Shown here piece by piece: positions 24,901-39,900 of a stretch of 64,000 nt of DNA (positions are counted from its first letter, which is position 1; each line of letters starts with the position of its first letter). The DNA is from Epiperipatus broadwayi (lineage: Eukaryota > Onychophora > Udeonychophora > Euonychophora > Peripatidae), in assembly GCA_028023455.1 (NCBI GenBank), contig JAQFVV010000504.1, positions 312,001-376,000 of the forward strand, in the 5' to 3' direction. The position numbers and the translations under genes were made by a program. Under the pieces are notes generated by a model, which searched no databases, was not told the DNA's origin, and was given only the letters and a program-made list of their open reading frames with translations.

Positions 24901-27900
24901 ATTAAATTAAGACTTTACAGATTTTTTTTTTTAAAAATTCACTAAAATAGAGACACAATAATCTACTAAGAATTAAAAAAAAATTTAAAAGCAGCCATCT
25001 TTTTTTATGTTTGCTTCATCTTAAATTAGCAAGGATCTTTTCCCTTCTACAACTTATCAAGTATGAATTAAAAAAAAAAAACAACTTAAATATAAAGCAA
25101 TATTAATAAGAATTGCTGGAAGCAATCTTTTTTTTTTTAAATTAACAAACATTTATGAAAAGACTTAAAAAAAGAAAATACTGTGCTTAAGCATTTTAAT
25201 TAACTGTATTAAAAATAAATATATGCCTACTTTTTTTGAAAATAATAAGTTGATAAATATTGATGACAAAATTTAAGATATAATATTTAAATGATATTAA
25301 GTTGATTATTATAACTTCAAGCGTATGGATTATGCTGTCAAAGAATTTCAATGTGAATTAGTAATTAAAATTTCATTTTGTTCATCACAGATTATTAACT
25401 GCTTGGGACTAAGCCGCCATATTGAATTTTTTAAAATACTGACCTGAGACACAATTTTCACAATAACTTCAGTTTTAATTATGTTAGAGCAAAACAATTA
25501 CATTGCTAGAAACTAGAAAAACTAAGGAAAACAATAAGCATAAAATAAATAGTGATAACTATATAAAAAATAAGGAAAAAAAAGAAATTTTCACATCCGA
25601 AATAATTATTATTTTATTGTTTGTTCATAATTTGGAAATTAACATTAAATAAAATTCAAATTACATCTTCAGTGATAATTTCTTTGTATTCCTCACAATT
25701 AAGTTTGATTAGGCACTAGATAGGGATTTTATGTGCAAGCCGTCCTGCATCCACTGATAACTATGGCTTGTAAAGAGTGGCGCTACTGTATGAAGAGTTT
25801 TGCCTCTGTGTTTTTTTTTTAACTTTTGATCACTAATTTTTATTAAAAAAAATAGATGTATCAGTAAATACAATCATTCCATTGTAGTATCACTTATAAG
25901 TGGTCTTAAAGTAATAATTTCTATGGATGAAGTATAAAGAAAATTCTTCCTAAGATAAACAAAAAAAAAAACAATCAATATAAAATGTTCTTTTAAGTTT
26001 CTGCGTGCCAGAAACGGAGAGACAGTTCAGATTACTAAATATCTTTGCATAGTATCTTAAATAGCCTCTTGGAATTTTAATAACAACTCGGTTATTTTTT
26101 TCAGACTGGATTCCAAAAAACCTTAGGTGATTTTATAATATTAAAAAATTCATTGTAAAGCCACACCCTGATAAAGCTTTTGGAATTCAGTCACTACTGC
26201 TCCGAAGAGATGTTACTGAAACATCAAAAAGCAATTTCACAATAATGATTAAGGCTACCCATCAACTGACTTTTAACCACATCAAAGAAATCTCTTGCTT
26301 TATTCTAACACATGAGAAAACTTGAAAAAACATTTATGTGTATATATATATATATAAAACCATAAGAAAAAGATAAATGAATATTAATGTCATTTATAAT
26401 AATAGTAAATGACTTCTCCAGTATTCATTTTTATACCTTGTAATAAGTATATTCAATAAATTAAGATAAGATATATAGTTTACGCTTTTGAAATATTACC
26501 TCAAAACGTGACCGCATGTACTTCTGAAGATACATGTCGATTATCAACTCTTTATTAAACCATCCTGATTTCTTTTTTCGTTTTTGCACATACTCAGTCA
26601 TATTCATATTCTTAAGTTCTTGTTCCCAGTAATTTTTCTGAAAATTTAGGAAAAGCACACAATAATATTTCTAACATATAATTTACGTCAATGAAAAATG
26701 TAGATCTTTTGCACTATTCAACTGACCTTAAGCCACTGAAGAGCTGCTTGAGTGGCCTCTTTTAAAAGGGAAACAGAAGGAAGACTTGCATGTGTTGCTT
26801 CATGTCTGACATCAACAATAAAGTCATCAATGCCCAACTGAAAATCATCAAACTCTGTTATAATAAATTACATTAAGTAAGTCTCATAATAAGAGAAATA
26901 TATCATTACTTACTTTTTTAGAAAAAGTATTGATTGATTGATTCATAGACCTATTCTGTTTGAGTTCAACCATAAGATTGACAAATCTATAATAAACATA
27001 AAAGCATTATAAATTGGACGGTTTATTGCTCGAAAGTTCGTCAGAAGTTTGAGCATCAAAACTGACAGAGCTCTGCCATAGATTAATCAACTTTCTCTAT
27101 ATAATAAAAAAAAACACCAAAATCCAATAACTGAATATTACTACAATCCTTAAAGAAAATGTAAGAGAGCTCAAATCATGGATTAATCAGTTGTTTCTGT
27201 ATAATAATAATAAAAAACACAATCATAACTGAATATTACAACAAACCTTAAACAAAATATACAAATGTGGATGCCAGAAGGCTTGCACATAAAATCCCTA
27301 CCTAGTGCTTACTCATCCAATATCCCCAGACTAGTTTCTAGCTTATGGCTTTCATCAGTGAGGAGCCTTGGATCTGAGAGCACTGCACCTAGATCTTAGG
27401 ATGTAATGCAACCCTCTAGCAGCCACCTTTTATCTCTACTGAACTACAAAACTATGAGTTTAAAATTGAAAACACAATAATATTTTCAATCCACGCTCAG
27501 TAGCTTATATAGCCATATAGGTCTGAACTCAGTTCAGTATCCATACATTTTGGTGTCTTTGGTTCTCTAATAACCATAGCCAAAGACACCAAAATGTATG
27601 GTAACTGAACTGAGTTCAGACCTATATGGCTATATAAGCTACTGAGCTTGGATTGAAAATATTATTGTAAACTCAATAGTTTTGTAGTTCAGTAGAGATA
27701 AAAGGTAGCTGCTGAAGGGTTGCATTGGATCCTAAGATCTAGGTACAGTGCTCTCAGATCCAAGGCTCCTCACTGATGAAAGCCACAAGCTAGAAACTAG
27801 TCTTGGGATACTGGATGAGTAGCACTAGGTAGGGATTTTATACACAAGCCTTCTGGCATCCATTGATTACTCTGACTTGCACTGAGTGGCACTACTATAT

Positions 27901-30900
27901 GGAGAGTTTTGCCTGTTTTAACAACAGTTATGAGCAAGTATAAGAAATGGTGATCATATGAATTACTAATTTTCTTTATAAATCTTGTTTATTGCATGAA
28001 CCAAACTTCTTTTTCATATCCATACATTCAGTATATTGTTACATATCTGTATATATGTTTTGATCCTATCCTATGATCATTTTCCAAGATCTATTCTTAC
28101 AAATATGTATAGAACTACAAATTACTCAAAAATACATTAATATTATAATTAAATATGTATTAATAAGTTCACTGTCTATTTATTCTTAATTTAATATAAT
28201 ATACCATTTCTTTTTTTTTTTTGCACTTTTTAAAGCAATTTGCTATGTTCTTCAGAGATATATAAATATTTTATATTACATTTCATAAAATGTCAAATAA
28301 GAGTTACAAATAGCAAAAAATATAATTGCTATGTTATATATTAATATAAATAATTCCCCAAATATCTGTAAATCTACTTATAATTTATGTTTACAAAAAA
28401 CAATAATAATTAGCACAAAAATTCATTCAAGAAACAGACAAGTTAAAATAGGATAACTTGCAGTCAAAACAAATAGGCAAAGATAAAATGAATTGAAGGG
28501 GGAAAAAAATGCAGATTTAAAAAATACAAATTTAACTGAATTTTTATATTATTATTGTTATTGATTTTTGTAAAGATAAATTACAAACATAGTTGGATTT
28601 GTAAAGGATTTGGAGAAATACTAAAAAGTAATTAAAATACTGTGAAATTCTGAATAATTTAGATATATACAGATTTGTAGAATACACCTTGAAAGTGACT
28701 CTAGGATATGGTCAAAATGTAGGTGAAGATGTATAATGATATACTATAACACATAGATATAAGTTTTGGTATGTACAATAAAACAAGAATTCCATTAAAA
28801 AAGTGAATATGTGGACAATTACTTACGCACTGAAATTAATGGGCCAATTTTGAACAAGTAAAAAAGTAATTATTCATTTATTAATTATTTTTAAAAAATA
28901 ATAAAAATGTAAAAAAATAGAATTACAAATTTATAATTATAAATAATCAGAAATTTATAAGCACTTTATATATGTACAGGCAAGAAGCTATTTAAAATCA
29001 AATTAAAAAAAAAAAAACAGATATAAAACTGACAGGAAGACATCTTGTTAAGCATTGAACAAGTTTTAATTCTCAAATAATATTATTTGCAGAAATGTAA
29101 TATTAGTTTGCACCATTAGTATCAGAAATGGCCAACCATAGAATGATATAATTTCGATTTTTAAATTGATCCTACTACAAAACTGACTTTAAAAACATCA
29201 GAAAATATGAATAAATCATCTATCAGTGCTACTGCAAATCAATTCAACCTATTTTCTTCCTTTTCATAAATTATCAATTTCTTTTTCTCTTATCTTCCAC
29301 TGGTGTTTTTAACATATCATTCATAATTTTTTAATCTCAAAAAATACTTAAGTCAATCTTTCTATTTGTAATTTTCTACATTATAATATTTTCTTTAACT
29401 CTCTTCAATGCTACTAACTTTGCCTTTCCAATTTATCTTTTATATGTTCCTCACATTTTCCCTCTTTTTTTTTCTTATTGCCTAAGTCTCTGCTTCATAC
29501 AAAACTATAATTCAAACATAAGATTTAACAAGTCATTCCTAAATCTAACTTAAATAGGCCGCAGAATAATATTTTACTTTTGTAATAATAATAAACCAAA
29601 TAGTTAATCACTTGGGAGTTAATGGACATTTAAGCATCAGAAGTAACAAACTGAACTTCGATCCAGGCATCTTTGGCTTTCTAGTCTGTCCCTCTATTGC
29701 TCAAACACTTAAAAACATTAACGATCACTCTTAATCTTTATCATTGTGTCTAGAAACTATTGCTTTAAATGACTTAATTTTCATTCCAGACTTTTTTTTT
29801 ATATATAAACCCTACGTCAATATCTTCACATATAATCACTTGATGATCATTAAACTGTTGCAATAAATCTTCCTGATAACTCCATCTTCATTTAAACTAC
29901 TTATTAAAGGTTTGTTTAAATAAATATTCAAACAGGAGACAAACAATATTCCACACTCCTTCTGACTTTTTTTCTAAGAAAACTAATCTTAAAAAAATCT
30001 TTTGACAGATGTACAATTTAATTGACAGCCATCTTTTATTCCATTCTACATTTTTTCCTTTTCAAACAGCCCAATTTATGCTATTGAACGTCTTTTTCAA
30101 AATCATTTTATTTTCTATATATCTTAAAAACAGACTTCATCACTTTAATTGCATCTTTAGTACCTCTAACTTTTTCAAATCCTATCATGTTACAAATATG
30201 TCCCAATATTTTCAACAAAAGCTTTAATTGCATTTGAAATTAAATTGATTATTCTAAAATTTTTTGCTTACTGTACAAACCATTTCTCTATAAAAAATAA
30301 TAATTGGAAAAAAAAAAAACTACCCTATTCATAAATGAACCTACAAATATCCACAAATTAAACCACTCCTCTAGCATTTTTGCTACTTTTCTTGAGCTTT
30401 GCCAAATTTCCTTTCATTTTCCTCCATTGTTATACCATAATCGATTTATTTATTTACCTCACTTTGTTATTTCCATTGACACAGATAACATCTATATTTT
30501 CAACATATCTACTGCTTACTAATAACTTATCAGTCTTTGATTCAATTACAGTTCATTTCCACATTTCTGCTTTTGCAGCCTAAAGTGTTTTATTCTATTA
30601 AAATGAAATTATACTTATCTTTTTCTTGTAATTCGTCCATCTCAGTGATGGCGAACCTATGGCATGATCAAATTTTTTACTAGCACCCAAACTATTTATA
30701 TATCATAATTTTCTTCAATATTTTTTTTGTTGCTAAAATCTGTACTAATAAAAATTTACTGTAATCTAAAGGTAAAATAAATAAATATAATATTATATTA
30801 GAATTCAATTTACAATTGAACTATGATTAGAAGCAATAAATTATGATATTTTAAGTCAAATAAAGTGGTACCAGTATATCATATTCTATAAACCTTTCAA

Positions 30901-33900
30901 ATGATTCCAATAAAACTAGAAAGTAAACTCTGTAAAATATTTTATAACTCTTTGAAGTAAATCTTTTCAAATCTAAAGTAAAAATAACAAAATGCTTTTC
31001 TGTACTAATCTTTTTTCACCTAAACGTGTTGACACCATTCATTTTTTTAATATAATCAAAATCGCGAACAAAGAAACGAAATGCATAATCAATGTTATCA
31101 AATGACATTTTTTTTTTTTTGCTTGAAGTTTTGCTGTAAAAATGAAATGTAAGATAATAAATATATTTTAACATATAATAAATCTTTGATTTATAAAATT
31201 ATTAAAGCTCATTTAAATTTACTTTTAAATAAATTTGTTACCATTATATTAATATGACTAGTGAAAATAAAAATTATCAAGCAGTAGAGAATTTCAAAAT
31301 TGGTGGACTGATGAGTATGGAATAATTAACAAAGGTACTAGGGCAGTATATGTTTTATACTCTAGAATAGTTGTATTGAAAAAGCATCATTGGTAAAATG
31401 GCTTTATGAGACCAATCATAAATTGCTCTGTGAAAAAAGTTAAGATGAACAAAAAGAATATATTGTCCAAGCATTTAAAAATATAAATATTCAATCAACA
31501 TCTATAATGAAATTTATCAAAATCATTCAAATATAACTGCTGCTAGTAATTGAATGGAAATCATAAACTTGGTTTGATCAGAGCAATGAATCTTTTGTAT
31601 AATCCTTCGGATCTGCAAACTATCGCCCCCCCCCCTGCTCATTCCAGCGCTACGTGCTGAAATTTAATTGTATGGAATTTCATTTCATTCGGGCTGATTA
31701 GTTTGTTAATCAAGTGTTTTTTTTTGTTTAAACGTTTCATTTACTATTAGAAAAGCAACCTGCATTTTTTTAAAATAAAAAGAAAAGTGTTTTGTTTTGT
31801 CCCGGCCAGAAAATGTTATATTAAAACGTTTTTGCACAGAAACAGCGCCACCACACGATGTACAGTAGCTAATTAACAATTACTGTAATTGCCAAATATG
31901 GAAAACCTTTTAATGATGGAGAATATATGAAAGAAGCTTGGATGAAATGTGCACCAGTTCTTTTCGAAGATTTTGAAAACAAAGCAAAAATTATTCAGAG
32001 TATAAAAGATTTAACATTAGCTAGAAATACAGTTAAAGAAAGAATCTTGCAAATGGCTAACAACATAACTTAACAACAAAAAAGGGATATAAAATCTTCT
32101 AGTTCAATTTCTCTCTGCCTTGATGAAAGTACAAACATAAATGGATCAACTTGTTTGGCTATTTTTATTAGCTATTGTGTTAAGAATAAAATCAAAGAAG
32201 AATTGATCAGTTTAACTTCATTAGTAACAACAACAAAAGGAATAGATATTTGCAACATAGATGTTGCCAAAATTGTATCAGTAATTACAGTTGGTGCTTA
32301 TGACTGTAAAAAAAAAAAGTTTTCTCAATCTATTTACCAACAGTATTAGACATTCAATTTTGGGTTTTCATTGCATTACACATCAGCAGGTTTTATGCAC
32401 GAAGGCTAGCTTTAAGCCACTGGATGATATTATGAACATTGTGATTAAGTTAATCAATTTTATATCTACACACTGAGTGAGGTGAAGTCAGTATACTATG
32501 GTTTACTTATCTACAACAATGTCCAATGGTTAAGTTGAGGAAAAGTTCTTCAAAGATTCAGTGAGTGTTTAGAAAAAATTAGAATGTTTTTACATAATGA
32601 GAAATCATCGAAAAATATAAAGAATTAATGGATGTTGAATGGCTTTCAAAATTAATGTTTTTTACTGATATGTGTCCACATCTAATTAAATTAAATGTAA
32701 AACTGCAAGGTTATAATAAGACAATTGTTGTCATATTTGATTTGAATAAAACATTTGAAGTTAAATTACAAATTTTCAATGGTGATGTTATTTCTTATAC
32801 CTTCACATATTTTCCAAATCTAAAAAAGTTCTTGACTGATTTAGAATCTCACAAGAAACAAGATCAAGTAAAATTGATGCAAGACTTTTGTACTGCTATT
32901 CAATCGATAATGGATTAATTTTCTTTAAGATTTACACAGTTCAGACAATTTTCAGAAATATCAAAATTTATTTTACATCCAGACAGAATATCAATGGATA
33001 GTCTCAAGTTAGAAATTTTTGAGTGGCTCAATTTGAAAGATATGGAAATGCAATCCGTCGATTTTTAATCCAGTTCTATATGGAAACCGAAATTTATTGA
33101 TTTGGAGAATGAATTAGAAACAATGGAAAATAATCGATTATTGGATATATGTAAGAAGAATGCTGAAGAGAAACTATTGACTGCATGGAATGCTATTACT
33201 CAAACATTTAATTGTTTAAAAAAATTAGGGATCGCTATATTATCAATTTTCTCCTCTACATATGCATGTGAATAATTTTCAAAAACGAATTTAATTAAAC
33301 AGTTTGAGAAATAGAACAGATGAATCTAGTTCAGCATGTATGTTATTAAAAATGACAAAATATGAACCAGATAAAAAATATTTTGCATCTAATGTACAAC
33401 AACAAAAATCTCATTAAATAATATTTCTTTAGGTTGATTTTATATGTTTATTTCCAAAATTTTGTTTTAATTACTATTAATTTTTTACTATTACATTTTA
33501 TTCAACTTGTGCTCTTCTAAATAAATATAATTCACTTGTCTTTAGCTTATTTAAAAATTTTGTTTAATTATTATTGTTATTATTTTGTTTTATAAACGTT
33601 TAAAAAACTGCAATAATTAAATTGTTTATATTTTGATTTAATAACTGTATGTCACACTAATCATTCAATAAATATTTTTTTGAAAATTTTTTTGGCATGC
33701 ACACATAAAAAGGTTTGCCACCACTAGTCTTTCTTATTATATTTCTTTATAACCATGTTTTCAAGCTTTGTTAATATTTCAATATTTGTTTATATCTATT
33801 TGAGTATTTATATTTTTCCATCTTCTCTCTACCACTTTATTAATCATCTCATTCTTACTTAAAAATCTTTAGCTGATTAGTTCTTCTCATAATCTACTGT

Positions 33901-36900
33901 TTAAATTGCAACTTTCTTTAAATTTTCTTTGAATATTGATTTATCTTTCATCTGAATTAATATTATCATTTACTTTGCTATTATTTACACTAATTTTATT
34001 ACCGAACAAATTACCTTCCATTCCCTCAATGTCCCAATTTAATTTATTAATGAAACATTTCCTTCTTGAATTACAATTTTTCATACTCCTAAAATCTAGC
34101 TTCAATTTTGCCATTACTAAATCAGAATATCCATCATTCTTAAAGCTATTTCTAAATCTATTCTGCTTCTATTACTTGGTTGCTTTCTATGCCTAAATCT
34201 TTTTCTTATCATTTTCCTTATAAATATCTTAACAATTTTGAATTATTCTTATTTTTCAACTCTGAATAATGAACTTCTGCAAACTTACCTTTGCTTCATA
34301 ACCTACCACAGCAATCTAATCTTTAATTATCATTGTATATTTATTCTCAAATATTTTTCAATTCTTTCATATCGATACAATAATGTCATAATTATAGCTT
34401 CCTATGGCAATTTTTAAATTCTAGATAAAATTACAAAGGAGGTCATTAAATTTAATAATTTTAATAGAAATTAAAATTTACGCAAGTAACCTTTTTCACT
34501 TAGTTTTGAATATGTATGCATTAAAAAAAAACATACAAAAAATTAACTAACGTATGGCGGCTTGATGCAGGGATAGAGGTAGACTCCAGATTTAAAATCC
34601 ATGGGTCACAACCTAACTTTGTAATAACTGATGTTCAAACTCCTTATGAACTCCTGGGCAATAAATTATTCAATTATCATCAGATTTTCAATGGTATGAA
34701 TAGCGGAAGAGTTGGAGAGTGGAATAGATTGAAGCATGTCCATTAAAGTTTTAAGATTTGCTATCTTAATATAAACCAAGCATTTATTATATATATATGT
34801 GTTGAAGATAATGATCCGTACCAACTAATGAGTGCTGCTTCAGCACGAATTACATATATTGGAGATCATTTATCTTTTTCACAAGTGGGTGGTCAGAGCG
34901 ATTCCGTGTTCAGGCCCCTTATTACCAATTATTATTATTATATAAATAGCTTTTTATTGATTCCAAAGCAATGACTAGTTATCAGAGATCTTCAGTGATA
35001 CTTTCATAATTGGCCAAAAAAATAAAGTATCAATTCAATTATACTGAACAAAATCTGTGATCTTCAAGTTTAGCATTATAATTAAAACCATTATAGTTTA
35101 AACTTAGGCAAATAATCGACACCTAAATAGCTCTATTATACAATCATTATTCTTTCTTCTTTTACTTTGGCAATGAACAGGTTTGCACAGTGTGTCCTAG
35201 TGAAAAGAAGACTGGTTTCTCTCCAAGCTACCTGCTTTGCCATCTCCAAGTCAACATACATAGCGATATGGTTAAACTCTTCACTACAAAAATTTAAGGC
35301 ATTATCATATCTGGATCACGAATTTATAATTCTAAATGGGACAGTATCTTGAAGGATCTCCCTGCCATCATGAAATCTTACACAAACCATTTGAAACGTG
35401 ACTCATGGCTTCATTGCCGTACACAGTTTAAATCATTTTGAACATTTTATTGTTTTGCTCCACCTAATTTAAATAAAACTAAATAAGTATAGACTCTTTC
35501 AGGTCAAAATTATTATTTATAACAAGAAGAGATCGAAAACGCAATGTATGGGTAAGAGAACAAACAGGTGTTACTGACCTCATTGAAAAAATTAAAAGAC
35601 TGAAGTGGAGTTGGGCTGGACATATTGCTAGAAGAGATGATAATAGATGGACAATTGAAATTTTGAACTGGTTGCCAAGAGATTGCAAAAGACCCAGAAA
35701 GAGACCACATGTGAGATGGATGGATGAAATAAGAAAGTGTGCAGGGGTGATGTGGAGAAGAGAAGCTAAAGATAGCAAAAGATGGATTGAATTTGGAGAG
35801 ACCTTCATCCTGCAGTGGATTGATAATGATGATGATGATCCCTAGGCAATCAATTAAAATATTCTGAAGTTATAATAGTGAAAAGTACTATCTTCATTTA
35901 TACAAATTTGATGTTTTTTAATGTTAAAAAAACCAATGAGCAACTGATAAACAAGCAAAAAAAAAAAAAAATATGTGAGAAACTGCAACTTATATCATTT
36001 TTATAACATTTAAAAGAACAAGAAAAAAGTAAGAAAAAAGATAAAAGAATAACAGTAATATTTTCTAATAAAGCGTTCAATGTTTTATTTAAATATATAA
36101 ATAATTACCTGATAATAGCAGCGGAGTACATCAGGGCCGCATCCATTTGTTCAAACTCATTCCAAGATTGATGCTTCTTCAAAGCCTTCAGTAATCCTAC
36201 AGTTGTCTCTATGCCAGTAGCTAGTCTTGTACCAGACCTATACAAATATAATTTTTCCTCAAGGTTATCAATATTATTTCTCTGAGTGTTTCAAATACAC
36301 AAACATGCAAGCAAAATAAATATACTTCATAGGATGAAAATTAGCTGTGTAATATTTGGTTGACAATAAAGTTAATGAAAGTCATACGCTATTAATTTTT
36401 TCACTTTCCATGTTAATAGTTAAGACAATAATCCCTTTGTATCCCCAACATTTATTGAAAGTAACAGATAGTCATTTACCATATTATCATAATCATTTAA
36501 ACACCTATACAGTATATAGAGTGTATATATACTGTGAACCAAAAATTAAAACTGTATTTTTACTAATTTCCACTAATTTTATTTAATACTTTTTGAATTG
36601 TAGAAAAAATTAAATCACGCATGCAAAGGAAATACTATATTCTTTAATTAGCCGTGCTTAATCTTTAAATTCTTGATTAAAGATCCCATAGTAGCAAGCA
36701 TATATATTTTATCAATATAAATTTATTCATGGAGCAATTAAGAAGAAATATGTTGCGACAATAATTCACAAGTTACCCGAAGAACCATTTTTTAAAATAA
36801 ACTTGCAAGCAATGCTCACTTTCTCGTATTATTGCTGGTCTAGTGATGAGACAAAAGAGGAAAAGTGAACGTTGTTTGCAAGTTTGTCCAAAAATTATTC

Positions 36901-39900
36901 TTTGGCAGTCTAACTTGTGAAATATTATAATAATGTAATCAGATTTAGTTGCTTTATGAATAAGCTTATATTCTCAGCGTTACATATTTAATAACTATTT
37001 TTTTATTTATGGGTTTATTAAAATTATTAGAATTTTATCAATATATATATATATGATTTTAGATAAAATCTGAAAAATGCTACACAAACAAATCTGAAAA
37101 ATGCTACACAAACACTTTAAACAATAATGAATGTTTTGTTTACATACAATTCAAAGCTTTATATAATATACACATGTAAATCATGATGTAAAATGATAAA
37201 CTTTAACACAGCTATAATCATTAACTATGCAGAAAACTATTGATTCAAATTTGTTTTAGAAATCACTTTACATTCAATTAATAATTAAAAATATAGGCAA
37301 TTCATGGGTTTAGAGCCATAAGAATATAACAGTTCTATTTACTGGATGGTGATGACTGCATTATATTGCTATAACATTTTTTTTATTTACAATCAGAAGA
37401 AACATTCAACTATTTAATCTGGATTCACCTAAAAACTTCTGGCTAAGAGTAGCCAGATGACTATTTACTAACCACAATTAGACAAATGGTTACATAGGCT
37501 ACGGGTGAGGAGAATCCCAAGCTACTTGAAAAATTTCCAAATTCCATCCAGGTATAAATATCCAAGATATGGACATGGCAGTCACAAGCATCACAAACTA
37601 TCCTACAAGTGGTTAGCACACTGATTAGATTGTCCGATTAGCAATTGGATTTACCTGTTTATTCTTAAATTAAATTGTAGACTAATAGTATATAACAATC
37701 TATTGATGTTCATAAATGTCAAAATAAATAGATATATGACTGTCTATACTATTCAAATCATTTAAAAAGCTAAAGATTTTCCAATTATTATTATAAATTA
37801 AAGAGCAAAAAAAAAGAGTGATTTAAACAAGAGCAACAACAACAACAACAATATTTTCTATAACCTGTAAGAAAATTTAAGATTTGTTTACCAATTAACT
37901 AATGGCTATTAAGTAGATAAAGAATGAAATATTTATGGTACATATTTGTATCAATTAAATTTACAAGTATCATTTTATTAGTGTGCTTTCATACATAATT
38001 GCCATTTTAAAATACTAATGCTATAATTTAAGGTTAGAGACTATTATATTTCTTTAACCCTGATAGAAACCTTAATATTGTAATGTAAAGGTTCAATATT
38101 TCATTTAACATTTATTAACACATGGCTACCATTTAATCTAAGTTTTTATTTTTTCATTTTATGTACTAGGTCATTAATTCTCAGATAACATTTATATTAT
38201 GCCTTTAAGCTCACAGTTACAGACAATTATTGATTAAGATACTAGTTAATATTGAAATGCATCTAGAGAATCATTAAAATTTTTCTTTTGTGAGTTTACA
38301 AAAGCAACATGAATATATATTCGATTATAAAACAAAATATTTGTGTGGACATATGAAAAATACATATAATGTGGACCAACTGATGATTGCTGGTTTAGCA
38401 TGAAATACGCATAGTGGTGATTATTTATCTTTTCGACATATATGTGTTCAAGTGTACCAGTGTTATGAGTTAGAGTGGAGAATGGTGGGTCATGTGAAGG
38501 TCTGTGCTCATACACCCTGTATATTATAAAACTCTACATGATTTAGAGTAGTGGAAGAAAGGTAAACTCTTAAATCAAAGTCTATGAATTGCAGTTCAAC
38601 TATATTTTCAGAATTCAATAAATTATCATAAATTTACTCACACCCAATATTCTGTTTACTTCTATATATATTTAAACTCTTTTTACTCTCCGTACCAGTT
38701 CTCCATCTCTCCAACTTTCTATTTTTTATTAATGCATCTATTCTTCTATCCTATTCCTTGACACTATAACCCTCAACAATTCTCCTAACACTATCAACCC
38801 ACCTTTTGTATAAGTATATTGACATAAATTCTTTATCCAAATCTTCTGCATACCATACTATCTTTTCTCACTCATCTTGTTGCTTATCCTTTATTTATAA
38901 CCCAATTAAATACTATTTTGTCTATTATCTTATTATTCATAAATTGGAGTCTACTAAACATTTACATTTTATTTTTTGCATCTCTCATATAAAAACTTGA
39001 TCATCCCATTTCTCCTTGAATTGCCTCCTTTGCCATCCACACACCCGCATCTAATGCATGTCTTCCTATTCTCTTGTATTTTTTCTAGGTAATCCAACAC
39101 ATCTGCATCTAAGGCATGTCTTCCTACTTCTCTTGTACTTTTTCTAGGTAATCCAACACCCGGTTATTAACATATAATGCATCATTACCATATGTTAACC
39201 CTGCTATTCTCTCCCCCTTTCCATACAATTCTTGCTACATCATATTTATTACGTAAAAACACTGCTAATTTCTTTAGCAGTCTCTTTCTTTTTTTTTTTG
39301 CTTCATTTAACATTTTTTTTCTCCCGCTCATTCAAGCAATTTCTCTGATTACTTAAGATGATTCCCAAATAGTTATACCTATTGACCACATTTAACTTTA
39401 TATCCCCTAATAAAAATTCTTTCTCTTCGCTTTCCCCAGTATTCATCATCTATTACTTTTGATTTTTCTTCACTCATTTTAATCCCATAACTTTACCCAT
39501 CCTTGCACATGTCTTCAGCATAACTTCCATATCTTCCCTACTTTCTATCATCTAAGATATCATCCATAAATAAAAGAACAATAATGTATATATTCCCTTG
39601 CCACCTATTAATGGTATTTCTACTCCTCTTCTTAGTCTTTCTATTGCTCTCTCCATTTCCCTCAAATACAATAAAAAACAAATAGAAGACATAGGGCATC
39701 CTTGCCTTAATACCATTCCATTTTTAACTTTAACTGATATTTTAACTTTAACTGATACTATAATTCCTAATTAATACACAGTAATTATTTTCATACAATC
39801 TCTTAATAAAATCCACTAAAGCTCCATTCATTCCCAAATTTATTAAACTTACCCATAATCTATTTCTATTTACCCTATCTACAAAAACCATATATAACTG

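Larger units (their letters stand above)
12761..26499. other. LAS1L: large LAS1L intron region packed with repeats
   Basis: About 14 kb that should contain at least one missing LAS1L exon. The repeats inside are listed separately. Outside them (12761-14080, 14300-15000, 17750-18740, 20030-21840, 24250-25700, 25815-26499) I see no gene, only A+T-rich sequence with poly-A/T runs, a (TA) tract at about 26341-26354, and a solo repeat tail near 14575-14650 like the end of the family-3 element at 24180. Confidence 0.5.
27267..27962. mobile_element. family-A foldback element, both arms full
   Basis: A palindrome of about 650 bp is centred near 27570. The arms carry TACAAAACTATGAGTTTAAA and its inverse, GATCTAGGTxCAGTGCTCT-type blocks, and mirrored hammerheads (27317-27371 minus, 27760-27814 plus). 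The left side starts within the arm (TGGATGCCAGAAGGC). The right side continues through GAGTTTTGCCTGTTTTA to the head GAAATGGTGATCATATGAA. Confidence 0.85.
26987..36108. other. LAS1L: LAS1L intron (9.1 kb)
   Basis: Contains a complete family-A foldback, a hAT transposon, a family-3 hammerhead element and an RTE-like LINE 3' end. Between them (27970-30640 and 33740-34680) there is A+T-rich sequence in which I see nothing. Confidence 0.6.
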
